A DNA stretch of 9,785 nt from an uncultured Campylobacterota bacterium. Lineage in GTDB: Bacteria; Campylobacterota; Campylobacteria; Campylobacterales; Arcobacteraceae. The notes under the pieces are model-generated. The model did not search any database. It saw only the letters and a program-made list of their open reading frames with translations, and was not told where the DNA came from. The stretch is taken from assembly GCA_903821805.1 (NCBI GenBank), contig CAIJNA010000038.1:1-9785 (forward strand), in the 5' to 3' direction. The position numbers and the translations under genes are program-made. Shown piece after piece: positions 1 to 5,815 of this stretch (positions are counted from its first letter, which is position 1; each line of letters starts with the position of its first letter).

Positions 1-699
1 GATATTTTCCCAAAAATAATCCTTGTTAAAAGTTATTAAAAATTGCAAAAACAATCTTTCAATTATGTTGTTATTTTTGTAAATTTCTAGTAATTTGTCA
101 GTTTTTTCTGTTATGTTTAGCGCAGAATTATCAATAATTTTTAGTGTATTTATATATATTCTGTCAATTAATATTTCTTCATCCAGCTCATCAAGTGATT
201 CAATAATATCATCCGCATGTTTGTAATCTTTTAATTTTTCATAAACGTATAAAAGATGAGACAGAGCATGTTTATTCCTAGGTGAGAATTTTAGAATTTT
301 TAAATATACATCTTTACTTCTTTGTAAAAATCCACCTTTAAAGTATGTTTTACCAAGTAGTTCAAGTAACTCTTCTTTCTTGACTGGTTCTTTAACGTGA
401 AGTAAAAGTGCTTGATAAACAGATACTGCTTTATTATACTCGCCTTTATGTAAAAAAGATGATGCTAATAAAATAATGGAGTCAAATGGTAGATTGTAAG
501 TTGTATAAAGATTTATATAATCATCTTCTTTTAGGTCGCCTAATTCAAACTTTTTCATGAATCGTCTGTATTCTTTTCTGGATTTCCTCTCAATATATAC
601 ATTGTATGAATATGTTAAAAAAGATGCCACAAAAATAATTAGAAATATTGTAAAAATTCCAAAAAGTGGGTCTCTATAGTCCACAACTAAACTGTTCAA
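1..699 (-). CDS. Membrane-anchored TPR protein, LapB/YciM-like (partial, 3' end outside window)
   Basis: Open reading frame of 233 codons that runs off the left edge, so the C-terminus is missing. The start is TTG at 699-697: an AAGGA Shine-Dalgarno lies 6 bases upstream and an in-frame TAA lies just before that, so no earlier start is possible. Residues 12-30 form one hydrophobic membrane segment, followed by a basic stretch (38-50), which suggests a cytoplasmic C-terminal part. Residues 75-170 look like TPR helix pairs (for example LASSFLHKGEYNKAVSVYQ and LLGKTYFKGGFLQRSKDVY). Layout and spacing resemble E. coli LapB/YciM, which has an N-terminal anchor, TPRs and a terminal rubredoxin-like zinc domain and controls LpxC turnover. 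Whether this protein has the zinc domain cannot be seen. The gene diverges from dnaG. The Campylobacter jejuni gene beside dnaG (Cj1637c, from memory) is a likely ortholog, and rnhA may follow to the left. TPR call firm; function inferred. Confidence 0.8.
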   Translation of the reverse strand, partial: MNSLVVDYRDPLFGIFTIFLIIFVASFLTYSYNVYIERKSRKEYRRFMKKFELGDLKEDDYINLYTTYNLPFDSIILLASSFLHKGEYNKAVSVYQALLLHVKEPVKKEELLELLGKTYFKGGFLQRSKDVYLKILKFSPRNKHALSHLLYVYEKLKDYKHADDIIESLDELDEEILIDRIYINTLKIIDNSALNITEKTDKLLEIYKNNNIIERLFLQFLITFNKDYFWENI

Positions 700-724
700 T
701 AGTAGTCCTTAAATTAAAACAATG

Positions 725-730
725 ATTATA
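725..730 (-). promoter_or_regulatory. Putative -10 box for the TPR gene
   Basis: Read on the minus strand this is a perfect TATAAT. A transcript starting about 7 bases downstream would have a leader of about 20 bases holding the AAGGA ribosome binding site of the TPR gene. No convincing -35 element is visible, as is usual for Campylobacterota housekeeping promoters. Confidence 0.5.
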
Positions 731-767
731 GCCAACTTATACTTATTCTACTTATTTTGGTATCTAT

Positions 768-776
768 TGATATAAT
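768..776 (+). promoter_or_regulatory. Putative extended -10 promoter of dnaG
   Basis: TGATATAAT matches the extended -10 consensus TGnTATAAT exactly. The expected transcription start, about 7 bases after the box, falls on or next to the A of the dnaG ATG at 784, implying a leaderless or nearly leaderless mRNA. A weaker TATACT at 738-743 could give a leader of about 34 bases, but that leader would contain no Shine-Dalgarno sequence. Confidence 0.5.
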
Positions 777-783
777 TAAAATT

Positions 784-2424
784 ATGATTACAAAAACTTC
801 TATAGAAAATCTTAAAAATAGCATTGATATCGTTGATATCATTTCAAACTTTATACAAGTTAAAAAAAGTGGTGCTAATTTTACTGCATGTTGTCCCTTT
901 CACGGTGAAAAAACAGCTTCTTTTGTTATTAGCCCATCAAAGCAAATTTATCATTGTTTCGGCTGCCAAGTAGGCGGAGATGCTATTAAATTTATTATGG
1001 AATTTGAAAAATTAACTTATCCAGAAGCTATTGAAAAACTAGCTACACTTTCAAACTTTTCTCTGGAATATGATGACAATTATCAAAGACAAGACTATTC
1101 TGTTATTGAAAAGCTAAATGGTTATTATCAAAAATTATTAGTTTCAAATCAAGAAGCCAGCGAATATTTAAAATCGAGAGGAATTTCGTCATTTTCGATT
1201 GAAAAGTTTGAATTAGGTTTTGCTCCGTCATCAAATGAAACAGTAAATTATCTCAAAAATAACTTTTTAAATTTATCAGATGGTAAAGATTTTGGAATTA
1301 TAGATTATGGACAAGGTGGAGTTTACGCTCGATTTATTGATAGAATAACATTTCCTATTTATAATAATACTAGTAAATTAGTTGGATTTGGCGGGAGAAC
1401 AATTAGTGGACACGGTGCTAAATATATAAATTCACCGCAAACTAAATATTTCAACAAAAGTAAGTTGCTTTATGGTTATAACATAGCAAAAGATCATATT
1501 TTTAAAGAAAAGCAAATTATCATTACTGAGGGCTATCTTGATGTAATTATGCTTCATCAAGCAGGTTTTCAAACAGCAGTTGCTACACTTGGAACAGCTT
1601 TAACAAGTGAACATCTACCTCTTTTAAAAAGAAGTGAGCCAAAAGTAATATTGGCCTATGATGGCGACAAAGCTGGCCTTAATGCAGCATATAAAGCAAG
1701 TAATTTGTTAAGCCAAAATGGATATGACGGTGGAGTTGTAATTTTTGGAGATGGTATGGATCCAGCTGATATGGTTATGAATAGGAAAATGGATATCTTA
1801 AAGGATATGTTTACCAACACGAAACCATTTGCTGAATATTGTATAGATTATATTTGTGATTCACATGATTTGTTTAATCCAAACGATAAACAAAAAGCGC
1901 TAAATGAAGTTAATGATTATTTTAAAAGTCTTACACCAATCATGCAACAATCATATGTGCCATACGTTTCTAGCAGATTAAATATTAATTCTAATCTATT
2001 GAATCTTGCGAATGAACATCATGGAAGAGCTCAAAAAAGAATGAATTTAAGTCAGATTGATATTGCTGAACTTAGTATTATTAAGACAATGCTTGAGATG
2101 GAATCACTTGTGGCCTCGGTTTTAAATATTATAAATGAAGATATGTTTCAAACTCATAGAAACGAATTTAATCTGCTTTTAAATGATAAAGATGATCCAC
2201 TTCTGAGAGCTCTTCTTCTTCAGGAAGAAGTTAAAATATATTCCGTTGAAGATTTAAACAACCAGTTAATGATTCTTTTGGTTCCTTACTATAATAAAAA
2301 ATTACAATTAGTGACAAATGACAAAACAATTGATTTTAAGGAAAAAAGTAGGCAGATCAGGGCTTTAAAAGACAATATTGATTTTATTAAAAAAGGTGAC
2401 ATTAATAGTCTCACTATGATTTAA
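784..2424 (+). CDS. dnaG: DNA primase DnaG
   Basis: Synthesises the RNA primers for leading- and lagging-strand replication, working with the DnaB helicase at the fork. The 546 residues are close to the length of other Campylobacterota primases (E. coli 581). The N-terminal CHC2 zinc domain has C37, H40, C58 and C61. The catalytic core has the RFIDRITFPI segment (183-192), the Toprim motif TEGYLD (248-253, acidic E249), YDGD (292-295) and GMDPAD (324-329). The C-terminal 110 or so residues are divergent, as expected for the helicase-binding domain. ATG 784 is chosen because MITKTSIENLK matches the usual primase N-terminus; an in-frame TTG at 757 would add nine untypical residues and lies upstream of the likely -10 box. 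No Shine-Dalgarno precedes the ATG. The gene is followed by ridA after 44 bases. Confidence 0.97.
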   Translation: MITKTSIENLKNSIDIVDIISNFIQVKKSGANFTACCPFHGEKTASFVISPSKQIYHCFGCQVGGDAIKFIMEFEKLTYPEAIEKLATLSNFSLEYDDNYQRQDYSVIEKLNGYYQKLLVSNQEASEYLKSRGISSFSIEKFELGFAPSSNETVNYLKNNFLNLSDGKDFGIIDYGQGGVYARFIDRITFPIYNNTSKLVGFGGRTISGHGAKYINSPQTKYFNKSKLLYGYNIAKDHIFKEKQIIITEGYLDVIMLHQAGFQTAVATLGTALTSEHLPLLKRSEPKVILAYDGDKAGLNAAYKASNLLSQNGYDGGVVIFGDGMDPADMVMNRKMDILKDMFTNTKPFAEYCIDYICDSHDLFNPNDKQKALNEVNDYFKSLTPIMQQSYVPYVSSRLNINSNLLNLANEHHGRAQKRMNLSQIDIAELSIIKTMLEMESLVASVLNIINEDMFQTHRNEFNLLLNDKDDPLLRALLLQEEVKIYSVEDLNNQLMILLVPYYNKKLQLVTNDKTIDFKEKSRQIRALKDNIDFIKKGDINSLTMI

Positions 2425-2436
2425 TTCTCTTTTTAG

Positions 2437-2442
2437 TAAAAT
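2437..2442 (+). promoter_or_regulatory. Possible -10 box for ridA
   Basis: TAAAAT lies just after the dnaG stop codon and 26 bases before the ridA start. Transcription from about 2449 would give a short leader carrying the AAGAGGA ribosome binding site (2458-2464). Such boxes are common by chance in AT-rich DNA, and ridA could equally be read through from dnaG. Confidence 0.3.
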
Positions 2443-2468
2443 CTTACAAAACAAATAAAGAGGAATAT

Positions 2469-2846
2469 ATGGAATTTTTACATACAAATAAAGCACCAGC
2501 AGCAATAGGACCTTATTCACAAGCAGTTAAAGTTAATGGAATGCTTTACACGTCGGGACAAATTGCTTTAACTCCATCTGGAGAGATGATCGAAAATGAT
2601 ATTAAAAAACAAACAATACAAATTTTTGAAAATTTAAAAGCAATTCTCGATGCTAGCAATAGTTCTTTTAATGATGTAATTAAGGTTGGAATTTTTCTTA
2701 CGGATATGAATGATTTTGGAATCGTCAATGTTATAATGACTGAGGTTTTTGGAGATCATAAACCTGTTAGAAGTACTATAGCAGTAAAAACTTTACCAAA
2801 AAATGCGATGCTAGAAATGGATATTATTGCTTTAGCTAGAGACTAA
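2469..2846 (+). CDS. ridA: RidA family reactive intermediate (imine/enamine) deaminase
   Basis: RidA (YjgF/YER057c/UK114) proteins are small cytosolic trimers that hydrolyse reactive enamine/imine intermediates, such as 2-aminoacrylate released by PLP enzymes, and so protect PLP-dependent metabolism. The 125 residues match the family length. Visible family features are GPYSQAV near the N-terminus (14-20), TSGQIAL (28-34), and the signature KPVRSTIAVKTLP with R101, the conserved arginine that binds the substrate carboxylate, plus acidic E116 near the C-terminus. AAGAGGA stands 4 bases before the ATG. It lies downstream of dnaG and ends in a hairpin shared with the convergent thioredoxin-like gene. 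No functional link to dnaG is implied. The exact physiological substrate cannot be told from sequence. Confidence 0.93.
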   Translation: MEFLHTNKAPAAIGPYSQAVKVNGMLYTSGQIALTPSGEMIENDIKKQTIQIFENLKAILDASNSSFNDVIKVGIFLTDMNDFGIVNVIMTEVFGDHKPVRSTIAVKTLPKNAMLEMDIIALARD

Positions 2847-2855
2847 AATTTTAAC

Positions 2856-2891
2856 AAATAACCAGAAAGAAATACTTCTTTCTGGTTATTT
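2856..2891. terminator. Bidirectional hairpin terminator between ridA and the thioredoxin-like gene
   Basis: A perfect 16-bp inverted repeat: left arm 2856-2871 (AAATAACCAGAAAGAA), loop ATAC, right arm 2876-2891. It sits between two converging genes and begins 10 bases after the ridA stop. On either strand the 3' arm ends in T-rich sequence (GGTTATTT), though there is no long run of T. The TAA stop and last sense codon of the minus-strand gene lie inside the right arm. Confidence 0.8.
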
Positions 2892-3893
2892 AGACAGATC
2901 AATATTGATACCAGCTGCTGTTAATTGACTTTGTCTAACACTCAAATATGCCAAAAATCCTGAATAATTATTGTATTCCTTATGGCTAACATATCTCAGT
3001 AATTCTTTAAAATGAAAACTATAAAGTAGCGCATCAATAGTTGATACTAGTTTCCCTTCATCATATAAAAATATTCCTGGACGGTAATCTAAATCCATTT
3101 TTTTAACAAATTGTTTTGGCGTTGTTTTTATTCCATCTGTGCCAATAAATTCTTCATCCGAATTGGCATCAAATCTTACAATCGCGAATTTACTAAATTC
3201 ATCAATTACATCTTTATTTTTCAATGTTGTTTTGTGGAAATATTCGCATTGAGTGCAGCTACCATCCTCAATAATTAAGGCTAAAGGTGTATTTATTTTT
3301 GATAAGTCTTTTATTTTCTGAAAACTTTTATTTTGAATTGGAGTATATAATGTTTTATTTTTAACTCCAGCCAAGAAAGATGCTAAATTCATATTTAAGT
3401 AGTGCTTACCATTTACATATTCCAAGATTAGCTTAAAATTTTGTGCAGATCTATAACCGTTGAGTCTTAGTATTACTTTTTTGTTTTCATCTAAAAAAAG
3501 CACAGTTGGACTATATTCAATACCAAGTCTTATTGCCAGGTCCTTTTCGCTTAATGTTGTATTTTGATCCCATGTAACCTCTCTATCACCTTTTACGTTA
3601 AGGTTGATCACATCAAAATGTTTCTTAATAAAATCACTTGTTTGATTTTTAGCAAAAAAACTTTCATTTAACATTTTTGTACAATATGGACAACCATCTA
3701 AGTCAATAAACAGCATTAAATGTTTATTGTTTTTAGAAGCCTCTGCTAAATCCTCTGTTATATCTAGGAAGCTTTGCTTAAACCAAGTAGGTATTTCATG
3801 TTCAGTTGCACCAGATACTTTTCCAATACTAGCACCATAAGACAATATTGATGTGAATACTATTACAGCAAATATTTTGTAAATTTTAAGCAT
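2886..3893 (-). CDS. Exported protein with two tandem thioredoxin-like domains
   Basis: 335 residues. Residues 1-22 look like a Sec signal peptide (short basic start, hydrophobic core, likely cut near YGAS), so the mature protein is probably periplasmic. Two thioredoxin folds follow. The first (about 55-165) has DGCPYC with C68 and C71 and a cis-proline site at YSPT (P129). The second (about 200-303) has GSCTQC with C213 and C216 and YRPG (P272). Both domains end with similar helices (LILEYVNGKHY and ELLRYVSHKEY), indicating internal duplication. The likely role is thiol-disulfide exchange, in the general class of SoxW-like thioredoxin-related proteins; the partner is unknown. The start is ATG with GGAG (3900-3903) 6 bases upstream. 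No sox, dsb or cytochrome maturation genes are adjacent, so a specific pathway cannot be assigned. Fold call firm; direction of redox activity unknown. Confidence 0.85.
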   Translation of the reverse strand: MLKIYKIFAVIVFTSILSYGASIGKVSGATEHEIPTWFKQSFLDITEDLAEASKNNKHLMLFIDLDGCPYCTKMLNESFFAKNQTSDFIKKHFDVINLNVKGDREVTWDQNTTLSEKDLAIRLGIEYSPTVLFLDENKKVILRLNGYRSAQNFKLILEYVNGKHYLNMNLASFLAGVKNKTLYTPIQNKSFQKIKDLSKINTPLALIIEDGSCTQCEYFHKTTLKNKDVIDEFSKFAIVRFDANSDEEFIGTDGIKTTPKQFVKKMDLDYRPGIFLYDEGKLVSTIDALLYSFHFKELLRYVSHKEYNNYSGFLAYLSVRQSQLTAAGINIDLSK

Positions 3894-3913
3894 AATTCGC
3901 TCCGATTAATAAT

Positions 3914-3935
3914 TTTGATTCATATTTTAATCAAA
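3914..3935. promoter_or_regulatory. AT-rich dyad over the putative promoter of the thioredoxin-like gene
   Basis: TTTGATT (3914-3920) and AATCAAA (3929-3935) form a perfect 7-bp inverted repeat with an 8-base spacer. On the minus strand a TAAAAT (3924-3929) lies inside it and could be the -10 box of the gene ending at 2886. A repressor site is possible, but such dyads also arise by chance in AT-rich DNA. Confidence 0.25.
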
Positions 3936-4006
3936 TAAGTTTAAAGTTATTCAGTTGTTTTAAAGAGTATTCAGAAGTATTATTTTTATTAAAGAAACTT
4001 TAAACT

Positions 4007-4012
4007 TAAAAT
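4007..4012 (+). promoter_or_regulatory. Putative -10 box of the rplU operon
   Basis: TAAAAT 44 bases before the rplU ATG, preceded by T- and A-rich blocks as in Campylobacterota vegetative promoters, with no clear -35 box. Transcription would start near 4019. The leader would carry AAAGG (4039-4043), 7 bases before the start codon. Confidence 0.4.
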
Positions 4013-4050
4013 AGATACAATTCGCTTCATAAATTTCAAAAGGTATATAA

Positions 4051-4359
4051 ATGTATGCAATTATTAAAACAGGCGGAAAACAATACAAAGTATCACAAGG
4101 TGATATTTTAAATGTTGATAAACTAAGCCTAGATCCAAAAGAGACTGTAAATTTTACAGATGTTATAGCTATTAACGATGGCAATGTACTTAAAGTAGGT
4201 GCAGATGTTACTAACTCAATCGTTACAGCTGAAGTTATTGTTGAAGGTAGAGATAAAAAAGTTATCAGCTTCAAAAAAAGAAGAAGAAAAGATAGTAAGC
4301 TTAAAAGAGGTTTCAGAAGAAGCTTCACTCAAGTAAGAATTACTAATATAGCTGCGTAA
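4051..4359 (+). CDS. rplU: 50S ribosomal protein L21
   Basis: Large-subunit protein that binds 23S rRNA. The 102 residues match the usual bacterial length (E. coli 103). The N-terminus MYAIIKTGGKQYKV is the L21 hallmark, and the C-terminal basic region (about residues 67-97: VISFKKRRRKDSKLKRGFR, then QVRI) is the RNA-binding signature. AAAGG precedes the ATG by 7 bases. It is the first gene of the plus-strand operon and is followed by rpmA after 10 bases, the near-universal bacterial pairing. Confidence 0.98.
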   Translation: MYAIIKTGGKQYKVSQGDILNVDKLSLDPKETVNFTDVIAINDGNVLKVGADVTNSIVTAEVIVEGRDKKVISFKKRRRKDSKLKRGFRRSFTQVRITNIAA

Positions 4360-4369
4360 GGAGAAATAG

Positions 4370-4624
4370 ATGGCTCACAAGAAAGGTCAGGGAAGTACTC
4401 AGAATAATAGAGACTCAGCGGGACGAAGATTAGGTGTTAAGAAATTTGGTGGTCAAGTTGTAAGAGCTGGAAATATCATTATTAGACAAAGAGGAACTAA
4501 AGTTCATGTTGGTTCTAATGTTGGTATCGGTAAAGACCATACTATATACGCACTTATTGACGGTGTTGTTAAATTTGAAATCAAAGATAAAAAGAGAAAA
4601 AAAGTTTCAGTTTATGCTGCATAA
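4370..4624 (+). CDS. rpmA: 50S ribosomal protein L27
   Basis: Large-subunit protein whose N-terminal tail reaches the peptidyl transferase centre. The 84 residues match the family (E. coli 85). The sequence begins directly with MAHKKGQGST, so there is no cleavable N-terminal extension of the kind seen in Firmicutes. The conserved RRLGVKKFGGQVVRAGNIIIR region follows, in its usual place. The AAGGAG ribosome binding site (4358-4363) overlaps the rplU stop codon, so the two genes are probably translated together. A strong terminator-like hairpin lies 23 bases after the stop. Confidence 0.98.
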   Translation: MAHKKGQGSTQNNRDSAGRRLGVKKFGGQVVRAGNIIIRQRGTKVHVGSNVGIGKDHTIYALIDGVVKFEIKDKKRKKVSVYAA

Positions 4625-4647
4625 TTGAAAACTTTCAAGTATTAATC

Positions 4648-4684
4648 AAAGGGTGCTATAGCTTGGCTGTGGTACCCTTTTTTT
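4648..4684 (+). terminator. Rho-independent terminator or attenuator between rpmA and obgE
   Basis: Left arm AAAGGGTGCTATAGC (4648-4662), loop TTG, right arm GCTGTGGTACCCTTT (4666-4680), then TTTT completing a run of seven T. All 15 positions pair in plus-strand RNA, three of them as G-U wobbles. On the minus strand those three would be C-A mismatches, so the hairpin is built for rightward transcription. Because the next genes lie in the same direction, partial read-through, i.e. attenuation, is likely. Confidence 0.85.
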
Positions 4685-4689
4685 ATGCT
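4684..4689 (+). promoter_or_regulatory. Possible -10 box for obgE
   Basis: TATGCT immediately after the terminator, 19 bases before the obgE ATG. It would give a short leader with the AAAAGG ribosome binding site (4697-4702). This would let obgE and the genes after it be expressed independently of rplU-rpmA. The evidence is one hexamer only. Confidence 0.25.
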
Positions 4690-4708
4690 GAAAATTAAAA
4701 GGTAAAAA

Positions 4709-5806
4709 ATGTTTATAGATAAAGTAAAAATCATTATCGGATCTGGAAAAGGTGGCCGAGGATGTTCGTCATTTAGATCTGAAAAAGGTGTTGTAAATGG
4801 TGGTCCAGATGGTGGAGATGGAGGAAGAGGTGGAGATGTCTTTTTCGAAGTTGATAATAATACGGACACACTATCTTGGTATAAAGGTAGAAATTCAATA
4901 AGAGCTGCTAACGGGCAATCTGGTATGGGAAGTCGAATGACCGGTAAAACTGGAGAGCACTTAATACTAAGAGTCCCACCAGGAACACAAGTTTTTGACG
5001 ATGAAACTGGAGAATTACTACTTGATTTGTTACATGAAGGTGAAAAATCAACTCTTCTTGAGGGCGGAAAAGGTGGAATGGGAAATTTCCATTTTAGAAA
5101 TTCACGAAATCAAGCACCTACATATTGTCAGCCAGGATTGCCTGGAGTTGAAAAGAAAATTAGACTTGAACTGAAACTTATTGCAGACGTTGGTCTTGTT
5201 GGGTATCCAAACGTTGGAAAATCAACTTTGATTTCTGTATGTTCAAATGCTACACCACAAATAGCAAACTATGAATTTACAACATTGACTCCAAAACTTG
5301 GTGTTGTAGAGGTTGGTGAATATAATTCATTTGTAATGGCAGATATTCCAGGAATTATAGATGGCGCAAGTGATGGAAGAGGATTAGGACTAGAGTTTTT
5401 AAGACATATTGAAAGAACTGATACTCTTTTATATATGGTCGACATGGCTAATTATAGAGATATGATAAGTCAATATAAAGTTCTAAAAGAAGAAATCAAT
5501 AAGTTTTCTTCGGAGTTAGGAAAAAGAAAATATGCTATCGCACTTACGAAAACAGATGCTATAGATCCAGACGAATTAAATGATAAAATCGTTGAATTTA
5601 TTAACGGAATAGTTCTAGAAACATCTACTATTAATAATTATGGTTTTAGCAAGGAACAATCTTTTTATATACAAGATTTAACTTATGGTAATCTAAATAA
5701 AGATTTACCTTATTTTGTTCTGCCAATTTCATCAGCTACACACAAAAATATTGATAGTTTGAAATATGTCTTATATGATCTAATAAAGATAGATAAAGAA
5801 AAATAA
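4709..5806 (+). CDS. obgE: Obg family GTPase (ribosome assembly)
   Basis: Essential GTPase of 50S subunit maturation, also tied to growth control. 365 residues. The glycine-rich Obg domain fills residues 1-158 (GSGKGGRGCSSFRSEK and GGPDGGDGGRGGDV near the start). The GTPase domain has G1 GYPNVGKST (165-173), switch I threonines in YEFTTLTP (188-195), G3 DIPGIIDGA (212-220), G4 TKTD (280-283) and G5 SSAT (341-344). G4 has Thr in place of the more common Asn of NKxD. There is no long C-terminal extension. The start is ATG 4709 with AAAAGG 6 bases upstream. Position after rplU-rpmA is the classic bacterial order, but a terminator-like hairpin intervenes here. proB follows after 9 bases. Confidence 0.97.
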   Translation: MFIDKVKIIIGSGKGGRGCSSFRSEKGVVNGGPDGGDGGRGGDVFFEVDNNTDTLSWYKGRNSIRAANGQSGMGSRMTGKTGEHLILRVPPGTQVFDDETGELLLDLLHEGEKSTLLEGGKGGMGNFHFRNSRNQAPTYCQPGLPGVEKKIRLELKLIADVGLVGYPNVGKSTLISVCSNATPQIANYEFTTLTPKLGVVEVGEYNSFVMADIPGIIDGASDGRGLGLEFLRHIERTDTLLYMVDMANYRDMISQYKVLKEEINKFSSELGKRKYAIALTKTDAIDPDELNDKIVEFINGIVLETSTINNYGFSKEQSFYIQDLTYGNLNKDLPYFVLPISSATHKNIDSLKYVLYDLIKIDKEK

Positions 5807-5815
5807 AGAGAATTA

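Noticed and set aside
389..404. TCTTTAACGTGAAGTA as a parS site
   Set aside because: It has about four mismatches to parS, is not a good palindrome and lies within the TPR coding region; too weak to list as a feature.
757..783. In-frame TTG at 757 as an alternative dnaG start
   Set aside because: It adds nine residues not typical of primases, has no ribosome binding site, and lies upstream of the likely -10 box; ATG 784 gives the usual DnaG N-terminus.
898..910. TTTCACGGTGAAA resembling a parS palindrome
   Set aside because: It has one extra base in the centre compared with parS and encodes the conserved PFHGEK of the primase zinc domain, so coding constraint explains it.
3960..4328. Long minus-strand open frame across rplU and its leader
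   Set aside because: It is antisense to a certain ribosomal protein gene, its product is low-complexity Leu/Ser/Thr-rich, and no ribosome binding site was seen.
4625..4638. Small dyad TTGAAA-AC-TTTCAA directly after the rpmA stop
   Set aside because: A 2-base loop cannot form a good RNA hairpin, and a short AT-rich dyad is expected by chance; the real terminator lies just downstream.
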